Positions 22,439-30,442 of a stretch of 35,035 nt of DNA are shown here, piece after piece. This DNA comes from Micromonospora sp. MH99. Lineage in GTDB: Bacteria; Actinomycetota; Actinomycetes; Mycobacteriales; Micromonosporaceae. The notes under the pieces are model-generated. The model did no database searches. It was given only the letters and a program-made list of their open reading frames with translations, and was not told the origin of the DNA. The DNA lies in contig NZ_MUZA01000066.1 of the NCBI RefSeq assembly GCF_021442385.1, positions 1-35,035 on the forward strand, written 5' to 3'. The number at the start of each line of letters is the position of its first letter. Position 1 is the first letter of the stretch. Both the position numbers and the translations under genes were made by a program.

Positions 22439-23509
22439 ATGTCGCGTCAGCAGTTCGGCACCCTCGCCGCGCGCGGGCCAGGTGCTCACCGCCCCCGGAA
22501 GGAACGCCCGCGTCAGGCTCGCCAGCCCCGCCCCGCCGGCGATCCGACCATCCGCCGCCGACCGAACGCCGACCGGACGGGACGACACCACCGACTTCCC
22601 CCGCGCCCCATCCCCACCCGTTCCGCCCCGAGCGTCGCGCCGACCGGCGGCGGGCCGCGCCCCGGCGGCGAAACCGGCGCGGCGGCGCAGGTCGGGCGGA
22701 TCGCGGCCGACGCGGCCGCTCGGGTGCCGGGCGTGTCCGACGTCCGCCCGGCCACGGTCCGCGTGGGCGACCGGTCGGTGGGCCTCGACCTGAACCTCGT
22801 CATCGGGTACGGCCACAGCGTGCCCGCCGTCGCCGACGCGGTCCGCCGGACGGTCGCCGAACAGGTGCTCGCCCGCACCGGTCGCGCGGTGGCCACGGTG
22901 ACGGTCACGGTGCGGGACGTGGTGGTGACCGGCTCGGCCGATGACGCCGCGTCGCGGCCACCGGTCGCACGCCCCGAGCTGACCACGGCGACCGTCAACC
23001 GGGTGGCGTCCGCGCTGCTGGGCCTCGCCCTGCTCGCCGGTGGTGTCCTGCTGGCCGCGCAGACGCTGCTGGTCGCGCTGGGGCGCCCGACGCCGCTGCT
23101 CATCCGCCCCGGCTGGTACGACGCGCTGACCACCACCCGGTGGCACGATCCCGTCGTACAGGCGGCCGCCGGCACCGCCGTACTGCTGGGCCTGCTCGTC
23201 CTGGTCGCCCAACTGCGCCGGTGGACGCCCGTCCGACTGCGAGTCGACGAGCGCGACGGCTGGCACCTGCACCGGCGGTGCGTGGAGCGCCGGCTGACCG
23301 ACGCGGCGGACACCGTGCCGGGCGTACGCGGGACCCGAGTGCGGGTCCGGCGCCACGGCGACCGGTGGCGGCCCCGGTTGCGCGCCACCGGCGACCCGGC
23401 GGCCCGTGCCGAAGTCGAGTTCGCCGTACGCCAGGAGCTGCGTCAGCTCGCCTCGCCACGCGCCGACCGCGTCGACGTCCGGCTGCTGCCCCACCGGCGG
23501 CCGGCATGA
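22439..23509 (+). CDS. Asp23/Gls24-DUF6286 fusion envelope stress protein
   Basis: A 356-aa protein with three parts. Residues 1-75 are low-complexity Arg/Pro-rich and probably disordered. Residues about 78-165 match the Asp23/Gls24 domain (AAQVGRIAADAAARVPGVSDVRPATVRVG ... VADAVRRTVAEQVLARTGRAVATVTVTVRDV). Residues about 185-265 contain two transmembrane helices (ALLGLALLAGGVLLAAQTLLVAL; AAGTAVLLGLLVLVAQL), and the C-terminal part (VDERDGWHLHRRCVERRLTDAADTVPGVRG) resembles DUF6286. The ATG has GGGAGG upstream. The overlapping ATGA links it to AmaP. It is thought to organise at the membrane during envelope stress. Confidence 0.85.
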   Translation: MSRQQFGTLAARGPGAHRPRKERPRQARQPRPAGDPTIRRRPNADRTGRHHRLPPRPIPTRSAPSVAPTGGGPRPGGETGAAAQVGRIAADAAARVPGVSDVRPATVRVGDRSVGLDLNLVIGYGHSVPAVADAVRRTVAEQVLARTGRAVATVTVTVRDVVVTGSADDAASRPPVARPELTTATVNRVASALLGLALLAGGVLLAAQTLLVALGRPTPLLIRPGWYDALTTTRWHDPVVQAAAGTAVLLGLLVLVAQLRRWTPVRLRVDERDGWHLHRRCVERRLTDAADTVPGVRGTRVRVRRHGDRWRPRLRATGDPAARAEVEFAVRQELRQLASPRADRVDVRLLPHRRPA

Positions 23510-24066
23510 CCGACGCCGCGCACCGCCTGCTGTGGACGATCGTCGCGCTGCTGCTGGTGGCCGGCGGGGCGACCGCGCTGGCAGCCGGTTCCGGCGCGCT
23601 GCCGTTCGGCGACCCCGACGCGGTCCTGCTCGGCGGCGGCCTGGTGGACGCCTGGCGGGTCGCTACGCCCTGGAGCACCCTGGCCGCGACGGTCGCCGGG
23701 CTGCTGACCGCCGTCGCCGGCCAGCGCCTGCTGCACCGGGCGCTACGCCGACCCGACCGGGCACTGCGGGGCACGCTGAGCCGCACCGGAAGCCTCCCCG
23801 GTCGCACCCGGCTGGCCAGCGAGGTGCTCGTTCGCGCGCTGGAACGGGACCTGCTGCGCGCACCCGCGGTGCGGCGGGCCCGGGTGGTGCTCACCGGCAC
23901 GCCACCGTGCCCCGACGTGTGGGTCCGGGTGGACCTGACCAGCGACGCCCGCGCCGGCGGAGTCCGCGAGCACGTCCACGACGCCGTCCGCCGGTTCGCC
24001 ACGACGGCCGGCTGCCAACCGGCACACCTCGACGTGACGGCCCGGATCGAGCCGGCCCACCCCTGA
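23506..24066 (+). CDS. amaP: alkaline shock response membrane anchor protein AmaP
   Basis: A 186-aa protein with an N-terminal hydrophobic helix (LLWTIVALLLVAGGATALA), a second segment (STLAATVAGLLTAVAGQRLL) and a cytosolic domain of about 110 residues (RVVLTGTPPCPDVWVRVDLTSDARAGGVREHVHDAVRRFATTAGCQPAHLDV) that mirrors Asp23 folds. In Staphylococcus, AmaP anchors Asp23 to the membrane; here the partner gene is directly upstream with an ATGA overlap, consistent with that role. Confidence 0.85.
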   Translation: MTDAAHRLLWTIVALLLVAGGATALAAGSGALPFGDPDAVLLGGGLVDAWRVATPWSTLAATVAGLLTAVAGQRLLHRALRRPDRALRGTLSRTGSLPGRTRLASEVLVRALERDLLRAPAVRRARVVLTGTPPCPDVWVRVDLTSDARAGGVREHVHDAVRRFATTAGCQPAHLDVTARIEPAHP

Positions 24067-24089
24067 GCCGGTCGTCCGGCTCCGTCGGG

Positions 24090-25049
24090 TCAACGGTTGG
24101 CCTGGGCCCGGCGTTCGGTCAGGACGCTCGACGCGATGGAGACCGCCAGGGTCAGCACCACCACGGCGAGCGTCAACCAGACCGGCAGCTTGCCCACCGG
24201 CGTCTCGGCCAGGATCAGCTTCAACCCGGCGAACGCGAGCAGCAGCGCCAGCCCGTAGCGCAGGTGACCGAAGTGCCGAAGCAGGCCGGCGAGGCAGAAG
24301 TAGAGGCTCCGCAGCCCGAGTACGGCGAACGCGGTGGCCGTCCAGACGAGAAAGGTGTTGGTGGTGATGGCGAGGATCGCCGCCACCGAGTCGACGGCGA
24401 AGACCACGTCGGTTGCCTCGATGGCGACGAGCGCCACCAGCAGCAGGGTCGCCACCCGGCGCCCGCCGACCCGGGCGGTGAAGCGGTCGCCGTGATAGCT
24501 GGCGTCGGTCGGCACGATCCGGCGGAACAGCCGGACCGCCCGGTTGCGGTCGGGGTCGACGTCCGGTTTCCCGCGGACGGCCAGCCGCCAGCCCGTCCAG
24601 ACCAGGAATGCGCCGAGCACGAACCCGGCCCAGGTGAGCCGGTCCAGCAGCTCCGCGCCCGCGAGGATGAACAGCAGGCGGAAGGCCAACGCCCCGACGA
24701 CGCCCCAGAACAGCACCTTGTGCTGGTAGCCGGCCGGCACCCGGAAATAGCCGAAGAGCAGCGCGAAGACGAAGACGTTGTCCACCGAGAGCGCCTTTTC
24801 CAGCAGGTAGCCGGAGAAGTAGGCGATGGCCGGATCGCCGCCCAGGCCCCACCAGAGCACCAACCCGAACAGCAGACCCGCGCCGACCCAGACGGCGCTC
24901 CAGAGCAGTGCCTCGCGCAACTCGATGACGTGGTTGTCGCGATGCGCCAACACGTCGACCATCAGCAGCACGGTGAGCAACCCGCCGACCGCCGCCCAGG
25001 CCCACAGCGGCACCGCGACCGTCGCCTCAGCCACCGGCGCCCCCCGCAT
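24090..25049 (-). CDS. TerC-family integral membrane protein
   Basis: A 319-aa protein with about nine membrane helices. TerC signatures include EKALSVDNVFVFALLFGYF and the second copy EATDVVFAVDSVAAILAITTNTFLVW, each with conserved acidic residues in the membrane that bind metals. TerC proteins export manganese or support folding of exocytosed metalloproteins, and some give tellurite resistance. A shorter start at the GTG at 25034 has a GGGGGG ahead and is an equal candidate. It lies downstream of the CBS-BON gene on the same strand with a 146-bp gap. No yybP-ykoY-like leader was recognised. Confidence 0.9.
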   Translation of the reverse strand: MRGAPVAEATVAVPLWAWAAVGGLLTVLLMVDVLAHRDNHVIELREALLWSAVWVGAGLLFGLVLWWGLGGDPAIAYFSGYLLEKALSVDNVFVFALLFGYFRVPAGYQHKVLFWGVVGALAFRLLFILAGAELLDRLTWAGFVLGAFLVWTGWRLAVRGKPDVDPDRNRAVRLFRRIVPTDASYHGDRFTARVGGRRVATLLLVALVAIEATDVVFAVDSVAAILAITTNTFLVWTATAFAVLGLRSLYFCLAGLLRHFGHLRYGLALLLAFAGLKLILAETPVGKLPVWLTLAVVVLTLAVSIASSVLTERRAQANR

Positions 25050-25195
25050 CGACCACGGCGCACCGCCCCGCTGCCCCGCCGGCCGGCGTTCCCGAGCCTA
25101 TGCGAGCCGCCCAGCCGCCGTCGGCGCTCAGCCGAAGTCGCCACCCCGCCGCGGCGTGGCCGAACCGCAAGCCCGCGGCGGCGGGATGGGGTCGC

Positions 25196-25885
25196 TCAGG
25201 CGACCGGCATGATCTGCCCCGGATCGACGACCGTGTCGTCGGCGTCGTAGGCGATCGCGTTGGTCACCCGCACGACGCCACTCACCTGGCCCGCCAGCCG
25301 GCCGGCGAGGTCGACGGCGGAGCGACGGTCCAACCGGCCCGCCAGGGTGACGTCACCGTGGCGGACCTCGACAGTCACCAGGCCGTCCCGCACGGCGAGC
25401 ACCCGGCGCAGCACCTCCTGGACGATGTCCGCACGAATCTCCGCGTCCGAGCGCAGGTGCACCCGCAGCAGGTCGGCACGGCTGACGATGCCGACCAGCC
25501 GACCGAGGTCGTCCAGGACCGGCAACCGCTTGACCTGCTCGCGATCCATGAGCCGCGCGGCGGCGGACAGTGCCGCATCCGGGCCGGTGGTCACCGGCGG
25601 CGCGGTCATCAGGTCGCCGGCCAGCAACGCCTCGCCCTTGCCCCGGGCGTCGCGCCGACGCCGGCTCTCGAAGACCCGCCGCTGCGCCGGCTCACCGGCT
25701 CGTTCGATCCGGTGCAGCAGGTCGGCCTCGGACACCACACCCAGCACCCGGCGGAAGCCGTCGATCACCGGCACGGCACTGATGCCGCGGCGCAGCAGCA
25801 CATCGACGATCTCCCGGTACGGGGTCCCGGCCTCCACGGTCACGACCTCCCGGGTCATCACGTCACCCACCTGCCAGGTCCTCAT
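25196..25885 (-). CDS. tandem CBS domain protein with C-terminal BON domain
   Basis: A 229-aa cytosolic protein. CBS1 (about 5-60) reads WQVGDVMTREVVTVEAGTPYREIVDVLL then AVPVIDGFRRVLGVVSEADLL. CBS2 (about 90-145) reads AGDLMTAPPVTTGPDAALSAAARLMDREQVKRLPVLDDLGRLVGIVSRADLL. The BON-like C-terminus (about 150-220) reads IRADIVQEVLRRVL then VTLAGRLDRRSAVDLAGRLAGQVSGVVRVTNAI. Such proteins are typical hypoxia or dormancy genes (the DosR regulon of mycobacteria). The ATG at 25885 has GGGAGG at 5 nt; a GTG at 25888 is too close to it. Two DevR-like boxes lie 60-96 bp upstream, divergent to the DoxX gene. Confidence 0.92.
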   Translation of the reverse strand: MRTWQVGDVMTREVVTVEAGTPYREIVDVLLRRGISAVPVIDGFRRVLGVVSEADLLHRIERAGEPAQRRVFESRRRRDARGKGEALLAGDLMTAPPVTTGPDAALSAAARLMDREQVKRLPVLDDLGRLVGIVSRADLLRVHLRSDAEIRADIVQEVLRRVLAVRDGLVTVEVRHGDVTLAGRLDRRSAVDLAGRLAGQVSGVVRVTNAIAYDADDTVVDPGQIMPVA

Positions 25886-25944
25886 CACGGCCTCCCTTTC
25901 GTACCTCCACCTCGGACGCTACGGCCGGACGGCGGCCCCGGTCA

Positions 25945-25958
25945 GGGTCTACGGCCCG
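25945..25958. promoter_or_regulatory. DevR/DosR-type box, near match
   Basis: GGGTCTACGGCCCG fits GGGNC-N4-GNCCC at seven of eight fixed positions. It lies 23 bp from the perfect site at 25968 (two helical turns), as in paired DosR sites. Confidence 0.45.
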
Positions 25959-25967
25959 GGCCGTCAG

Positions 25968-25981
25968 GGGTCCAAGGTCCC
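25968..25981. promoter_or_regulatory. DevR/DosR-type box, full match
   Basis: GGGTCCAAGGTCCC matches all fixed positions of GGGNC-N4-GNCCC, the core of the DosR/DevR motif. It sits 83 bp before the CBS-BON start and 105 bp before the DoxX start and could drive both. Confidence 0.6.
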
Positions 25982-26085
25982 GGGCCGGTGCGGTCCGGTC
26001 GGCCCTGCCGAGGGAGCCGCCGAGAGCGTCTGATGGAGATGTCACCGGGAAGCGCGGTGCGAGGCAGAGAAGGGACGTGGACACC

Positions 26086-26634
26086 ATGACCGCGACGATC
26101 GAGCGGACCACCGCCGAGACCACCGCTCCGGCGACCGGCACCACCCGAGAGAAGGCCACCCGCTACGTCCTGGCCGGCATCCGGATGGCGCTCGGCTGGA
26201 TCTTCCTCTGGGCGTTCCTCGACAAGCTGTTCGGCCTCGGCCACGAGACCGAGTCGAAGAACGCCTGGATCAACGGGGGCAGCCCCACCAAGGGCTTCCT
26301 CACCTTCGGGGTCGCCGGCCCGTTCAAGGACGTCTACACCGGCATCGCCGGCGCCGCCTGGGCCGACTTGCTGTTCATGGCCGGCCTCGCCGGGATCGGC
26401 ATCGCCCTCCTGCTCGGCGTCGGCATGCGGATCGCGGCCGTGACCGGTGGGCTGCTGCTGGTCCTCATGTGGACCGCCGTCCTGCCTCCGGAGAACAACC
26501 TCTTCATGGACGACCACCTGATCTACGCCGGGGTGCTCGCGGTCCTGGCGCTGGTCAACGCAGGCGACACCTGGGGCCTCGGGAAGCTCTGGGCGAAGCT
26601 GCCGATCGTCACGCGGGTGCCCTGGCTGCGGTGA
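26086..26634 (+). CDS. DoxX family membrane protein (DoxD-like)
   Basis: A 182-aa protein. A Thr-rich N-terminal stretch leads to four hydrophobic helices: YVLAGIRMALGWIFLWAFLDKLFGLG, ADLLFMAGLAGIGIALLLGVGMRIAAVTGGLLLVLMWTAVL and IYAGVLAVLALVNAG. The ASP/GLU/ASN pattern around INGGSPTKGFL and LPPENNLFMDDHLIYAGV is typical of DoxD/thiosulfate-quinone oxidoreductase-type subunits. The ATG at 26086 has AAGGGA 10 nt upstream; the GTG at 26077 is too near. It is divergent from the CBS-BON gene across the DevR-like boxes, which suggests a role under low oxygen. Confidence 0.85.
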   Translation: MTATIERTTAETTAPATGTTREKATRYVLAGIRMALGWIFLWAFLDKLFGLGHETESKNAWINGGSPTKGFLTFGVAGPFKDVYTGIAGAAWADLLFMAGLAGIGIALLLGVGMRIAAVTGGLLLVLMWTAVLPPENNLFMDDHLIYAGVLAVLALVNAGDTWGLGKLWAKLPIVTRVPWLR

Positions 26635-26653
26635 GCACCACCGCACCATCGGA

Positions 26654-26684
26654 CGGCGGGCGTCACCACAGGTGACGCCCGCCG
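26654..26684. terminator. terminator of DoxX gene
   Basis: A 14-bp perfect stem (26654-26667 with 26671-26684) closes an ACA loop 20 bp after the DoxX stop. Confidence 0.85.
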
Positions 26685-26826
26685 AGACGTGTCCCCAGTT
26701 CGGTGATCCGGGGGTCGGTCCGGACGTGTCGGGGCAGGTGGCGGGTCCGCCGCACATCGGTGACGCGCTATCCGGCAGGATCGACGGTGACCGGACACAT
26801 CACCCAACACGGCAGGAGATCCCCGC

Positions 26827-27219
26827 ATGAACCAGGCAGCAGGCGCCCGATCGGGCAAGCCCGAGGTCGGTCCGATCGAGGGTGCGCCGCCGGCCGACCT
26901 CGTGACCGAGGACATCACCGTGGGCGACGGCCCGCAGGCCGAGCCGGGCCAGTTGGTAAGCGTTCACTACGTCGGCGTGTCCCACTCGACCGGCGGCGAG
27001 TTCGACTCGTCCTGGAACCGGGGCGAGGCTTTCGAGTTTCCGCTCGGCGGCGGTCAGGTCATCGCCGGCTGGGACCAGGGCGTGGTGGGGATGCGTGTCG
27101 GCGGCCGTCGCCGTCTCACCATCCCGCCGCACCTGGGGTACGGCGACCGCGGCGCCGCCGGCGTCATCAAGCCGGGCGAGACGCTGATCTTCGTCGTCGA
27201 CCTGCTCGGCGTGCGCTGA
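26827..27219 (+). CDS. FKBP-type peptidyl-prolyl isomerase
   Basis: A 130-aa single-domain cytosolic FKBP with no signal peptide. The core reads VSVHYVGVSHSTGGEFDSSWNRGEAFEFPLGGGQVIAGWDQGV, then GMRVGGRRRLTIPPHLGYGDRGAAGVIKPGETLIFVVDLLGV. The pocket residues Tyr, Phe, Asp, Val-Ile, Trp and Tyr are all in place. It catalyses cis-trans isomerisation of X-Pro bonds. AGGAGA precedes the ATG. It stands alone between terminators. Confidence 0.96.
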   Translation: MNQAAGARSGKPEVGPIEGAPPADLVTEDITVGDGPQAEPGQLVSVHYVGVSHSTGGEFDSSWNRGEAFEFPLGGGQVIAGWDQGVVGMRVGGRRRLTIPPHLGYGDRGAAGVIKPGETLIFVVDLLGVR

Positions 27220-27304
27220 TCGAACGTGGCGGGGGTCGTTCGGCTCGATGCCGGGCGGCCCCCGGGCGCGTCCGCCGTCGGCGTCAGGCGCCGGGTGGGC
27301 GGGT

Positions 27305-27326
27305 GCACGTCCGAGTTCGGACGTGC
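27305..27326. terminator. hairpin between FKBP and STAS genes
   Basis: GCACGTCCGA (27305-27314) pairs perfectly with TCGGACGTGC (27317-27326) across GT. It lies between the convergent genes and may terminate both. Confidence 0.55.
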
Positions 27327-27350
27327 CGCCGGCTCACGCCCCGGTCAGCC

Positions 27351-27773
27351 TCAGGCCGCCAGCACCAGGCCGCCGGCCGCGGCCGGCGGACGACGAGCGG
27401 CCTCGACCAGGTCGGCTGGCATCGGACGACGGGCGGCCTCGACCACCCGGGCGGGCTCGAGGATCGGCATCACCCGGTGCAGGCCGGTGGCGCGCAGCAC
27501 CCGGGCCACCACCGGGGTGGGATCGACGAGGACCAGCTCGCCGCCCCGGGCCCGCACGCGCAGGTGCGCGGCGAGCAACGCGCGCACCCCGGCCGCGGAG
27601 AGCAGGCGCAGCCCGGACATCTCCAGCTGCACGACCGGTCGCGCCGGCACGGACCACAGAGCGGAGCGGAACGCGGCGACGGTGGCGATGTCGACCTCGC
27701 CGGCCACCCGCACCTGGACCACCCGGTCACCGACGTTGACCTGCACGTCGATCCGGTCGCTGCGCTCTTCCAT
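27351..27773 (-). CDS. STAS-domain anti-sigma factor antagonist-like protein
   Basis: A 140-aa protein with a STAS fold: VQVNVGDRVVQVRVAGEVDIATVAAFRSAL, then PVVQLEMSGLRLLSAAGVRALLAAHLRVRARGGELVLVDPTPVVARVLRATGL. The usual phosphorylated serine of DSSGL-type loops corresponds to Ser in LLSAAGV. Such proteins bind anti-sigma factor kinases and release sigma factors. The C-terminal tail (about 115-140) is low complexity. The ATG at 27773 is chosen over the GTG at 27797 because TAGATT lies 7 nt upstream, indicating a leaderless transcript. No sigma or anti-sigma partner is in the window. Confidence 0.85.
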   Translation of the reverse strand: MEERSDRIDVQVNVGDRVVQVRVAGEVDIATVAAFRSALWSVPARPVVQLEMSGLRLLSAAGVRALLAAHLRVRARGGELVLVDPTPVVARVLRATGLHRVMPILEPARVVEAARRPMPADLVEAARRPPAAAGGLVLAA

Positions 27774-27780
27774 GACGTGA

Positions 27781-27786
27781 AATCTA
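27781..27786 (-). promoter_or_regulatory. -10 box of leaderless STAS gene
   Basis: TAGATT on the minus strand is followed by 7 nt and the ATG at 27773. It matches TANNNT leaderless promoters. Confidence 0.5.
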
Positions 27787-27973
27787 TCCCCCACCACCGA
27801 CAGTTTCGCCCCTCGGCGGAGTGATTCCGGGTACGCCCAGGGTCATCCCCCGGGGTGCCCCTCATCCCCCTAGGGGTGGAGGCCAGGGGCCTCGCGGTCG
27901 ACCGAACGGCCGGTGCCGCGCCGCGTGCACGGCGCTCCGGGTACGCAGGGCATCGGCGGTGGACAATGACCCG

Positions 27974-28987
27974 ATGGTGATCCCCCGGCCCCGGCCGCCA
28001 CGGCTGATCCGTCCCGTCCGCGAACCGGCCACCGTCCCGCCTCCGCTCAACGGGGTGTGGGCGGCCACGGACCGGCGGCTCGACCAGGTCGATCTCCTGC
28101 CCCTCCCCGAGGGGGCCGTCGGGCCGGAGGACGTGCTCGTCGACCCGAACGGCCGGGTCATCAGCGGCGACGAGGACGGCAACCTCTGGTGGTGGCCGGC
28201 CGACGCGCCGGCCGGCACGCGAGGACGGCTGCTGGCCGAGACCGGCGGTCGGCCGCTCGGCATCGAGACGGATCCGTCCGGGGAGGCCCTCATCGTCTGC
28301 GACGCGTACCGGGGGTTGCTGCGGGTCACGCCGGACGGGGCGGTCCGCGAGCTGACCGGCACGGCGCCGCCGGTGCACCTGGCCAACAACGCGACGGTGG
28401 CCCGCGACGGCACCGTCTACTTCACCGACTCGTCGGACCGGTTTCCGGTCTCGCACTGGAAGCGGGACCTGCTGGAGCACCGCCCCAACGGCCGCGTGCT
28501 GGCCCACCATCCGGGCAGCGGGCGCACCGAGGTGGTGGCCGAGGGGCTGTACTTCCCCAACGGGATCGCGCTGACCCCGGACGAGTCGGCGTTGATGCTG
28601 GTCGAGACCACCACCCACCGGCTGCTCCGGGTGGAGTTGCGCGGCGGGGTGCGGGTGCTCGCCGACCTGCCCGCGTACCCGGACAATCTCTCCGCCGTGG
28701 GCGACGGGACGTACTGGATCGCCCTGCCCAGCCCTCGCGTGCCCATCGCCGAACGGCTGCTGCCGCACCCGCGGCTGCGTCAGCTCGCCGCGCTGCTGCC
28801 CGACGCGATGCAGCCGCAGCCGCGCCGCTACGGGCTGGTCGCGCTCGTCGACGGCGAGGGCACGGTCCGTCGTACGCTGCACGGCCCGGCCGGGAACTAC
28901 TGGATGATCACCGGGGTACGACAGTACGGCGACCAGCTCTGGCTGGGCAGCCTCATCGGGCCGGGCGTGGCCCGCGTACCCCTGTAG
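27974..28987 (+). CDS. SMP-30/strictosidine synthase-like beta-propeller protein
   Basis: A 337-aa cytosolic protein, no signal peptide. Propeller repeats are visible: GPEDVLVDPNGRVISGDEDGNLWWW, PLGIETDPSGEALIVCDAYRGLLRVTPDG, NNATVARDGTVYFTDSSDRFP (the strictosidine-synthase hallmark), LYFPNGIALTPDESALMLVETTTHRLLRVEL and YPDNLSAVGDGTYWIAL. Related proteins hydrolyse lactones or similar esters, and the plant enzyme makes alkaloids; the substrate here is unknown. The ATG at 27974 has no ribosome site but GACAAT lies 6 nt upstream, hinting at a leaderless start. Confidence 0.88.
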   Translation: MVIPRPRPPRLIRPVREPATVPPPLNGVWAATDRRLDQVDLLPLPEGAVGPEDVLVDPNGRVISGDEDGNLWWWPADAPAGTRGRLLAETGGRPLGIETDPSGEALIVCDAYRGLLRVTPDGAVRELTGTAPPVHLANNATVARDGTVYFTDSSDRFPVSHWKRDLLEHRPNGRVLAHHPGSGRTEVVAEGLYFPNGIALTPDESALMLVETTTHRLLRVELRGGVRVLADLPAYPDNLSAVGDGTYWIALPSPRVPIAERLLPHPRLRQLAALLPDAMQPQPRRYGLVALVDGEGTVRRTLHGPAGNYWMITGVRQYGDQLWLGSLIGPGVARVPL

Positions 28988-28996
28988 TGCGCGCCC

Positions 28997-29017
28997 CACC
29001 CCGACGCGGCCGGGGTG
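28997..29017. terminator. terminator of SMP-30-like gene
   Basis: CACCCCG (28997-29003) pairs with CGGGGTG (29011-29017) around a 7-nt loop, 9 bp after the stop. Confidence 0.5.
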
Positions 29018-29030
29018 CGTGCACGGCGAA

Positions 29031-29063
29031 CGGGCCGACCCACCGCGATGGTGGGTCGGCCCG
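29031..29063. terminator. terminator of L,D-transpeptidase gene
   Basis: A 14-bp perfect stem (29031-29044 with 29050-29063) around GCGAT, just past the transpeptidase stop on the minus strand. It separates the convergent gene pair. Confidence 0.85.
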
Positions 29064-29068
29064 GTGCC

Positions 29069-30337
29069 TCAGCGTCCGCTGACCGAGGGCGCCGGCGCGG
29101 GTGACCCGCCGGCCACCGCGCCCGGGTGCGCCGGGGCGACCGGCGCGGGCTTGAGCCCGGACGGCACCGGCAGGGCGCTGCCCTTGACGAACTCGTCCCA
29201 ACTCACGTTCCACGCCGTCCAGCCGTTGCCGGGTTGCAGCTCGACCTCGGTGCCCTTGACGGTGACCAGGTCGCCGACCTGGGTCACCCCCATCAGCCAG
29301 TCCGCGGCCGTGGCGGAGACGTTCGCGCAGCCGTGCGAGGTGTTGGTGTAGCCCTGCTCGCCCTCCGACCAGGGGGCCGAGTGGATGAACTCGCCACCCC
29401 AGGTGAGCCGCTGGGCGTCGTCGACGTCGACCACGTAGCCGCCGTTCGGCTCACCCCGGGTGTCGAAGGTGGTCCGCTCGTGCTTCTCCATGATCACCAT
29501 CTTGCCGCTGGAACTGGGCGTGCTCGGCTTGCCCAGGCTCACCGGGATGCGGCGAACCAACTTGCCGTCGCGCAGCACCGTCATCTGCTTCGTGGCGTTG
29601 TCGATCTCCAGCGAGACCTGCTTGCCGATCTTCGAGGTCGCGGTCCGTTCGGCGTCCCCGACCAGGTTCTTGCCGATCGGCAAGCCCTCCAGCCCCGCCC
29701 GGACACTGATCGTCGTCCCCGGTCGCCAGAAATCGGGTGCCCGGTAATAGACCTGACTTCCGTCCTCCAGCCACGACCAGGTACCCGGCTGCGGCGGATT
29801 CGTCTTCACGAACAACCGGCGCTGCACATCCGCCCTGGCCTCTTTCGGAATTGCCGGGTCGAACGCCACGGTTACCGGCATCGCCGTGCCGTACGTCCGG
29901 TTGCCGACGAAATAGAGGGTGCTGGTGATCTGCGGCTTCGTGGACTTGGCCATCGTGGTGAACGTGGTGGTCCGTGTCGTGGTCGCACCCGAGTCACCTG
30001 TCGCGGTCACCTCCGCGGTGTACGTACGCCGAGGTTGCAGCGGCGCGCTCGGCACCCAACCGGAGCCGTCCTCACGTGGTTCCGCCTTGACCTGCGCGCC
30101 CTTGTCGTCGGTGAGCCGGACACCGGTGACCCGGCCGCCCTTGACCACCGCGCCGACCTCGGCGCTGATCGGCACGTCCCGGGTCTTGTCCCCCGGTGTC
30201 ACGGTGAGCTCCGGCGCCGCGACGTGCCCCTTGGCCGGCCCGGCCGCCGAGTCCCGGTCGGCGGTGCATCCGGCCAGCACGAGCGGTGCGGCCGCGATAG
30301 TTACCGCCAACAGCGTCAATCGCCGCCTAGGTGTCAT
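29069..30337 (-). CDS. L,D-transpeptidase lipoprotein
   Basis: A 422-aa exported cell-wall enzyme that forms 3-3 crosslinks in peptidoglycan. The N-terminus is a lipoprotein signal with lipobox LAGC and lipid-modified Cys24. Residues about 40-245 hold two Ig-like domains. The YkuD catalytic domain (about 240-365) has catalytic Cys337 in SHGCANVS, with His319 (FIHSAPWS) and His335. The C-terminal tail is Pro/Ala-rich, as in actinobacterial Ldts. The ATG at 30337 has GGGGGG upstream. The leader contains a 16-bp palindrome and a 12-bp direct repeat. Confidence 0.96.
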   Translation of the reverse strand: MTPRRRLTLLAVTIAAAPLVLAGCTADRDSAAGPAKGHVAAPELTVTPGDKTRDVPISAEVGAVVKGGRVTGVRLTDDKGAQVKAEPREDGSGWVPSAPLQPRRTYTAEVTATGDSGATTTRTTTFTTMAKSTKPQITSTLYFVGNRTYGTAMPVTVAFDPAIPKEARADVQRRLFVKTNPPQPGTWSWLEDGSQVYYRAPDFWRPGTTISVRAGLEGLPIGKNLVGDAERTATSKIGKQVSLEIDNATKQMTVLRDGKLVRRIPVSLGKPSTPSSSGKMVIMEKHERTTFDTRGEPNGGYVVDVDDAQRLTWGGEFIHSAPWSEGEQGYTNTSHGCANVSATAADWLMGVTQVGDLVTVKGTEVELQPGNGWTAWNVSWDEFVKGSALPVPSGLKPAPVAPAHPGAVAGGSPAPAPSVSGR

Positions 30338-30375
30338 GTTCAGTCCCCCCGTTTTCGACTTCCCTCTGCCACATT

Positions 30376-30391
30376 CTGTCGGCCCCGACAG
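30376..30391. promoter_or_regulatory. palindrome in L,D-transpeptidase leader
   Basis: CTGTCGGCCCCGACAG has 7-bp arms around CC. It lies 39 bp before the transpeptidase ATG and could be an operator or leader hairpin. Confidence 0.45.
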
Positions 30392-30420
30392 GAGTATCCA
30401 GGGCATTCGGAAATAATCGG

Positions 30421-30442
30421 CGGCGCATTTATCGGCGCATTT
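30421..30442. repeat. 12-bp-period direct repeat near transpeptidase promoter
   Basis: CGGCGCATTT occurs at 30421-30430 and again at 30433-30442. The 12-bp spacing and AT-rich core are compatible with a paired response-regulator site, but no consensus is recognised. Confidence 0.45.

Noticed and set aside
25050..25195. Possible manganese riboswitch before TerC
   Set aside because: I could not recognise yybP-ykoY conserved elements in this stretch; it holds only a GC-rich hairpin-prone segment.
27220..27350. Small plus-strand frame after the FKBP gene
   Set aside because: Arg/Ala/Gly shadow that runs antisense through the STAS gene; no ribosome site or domain.
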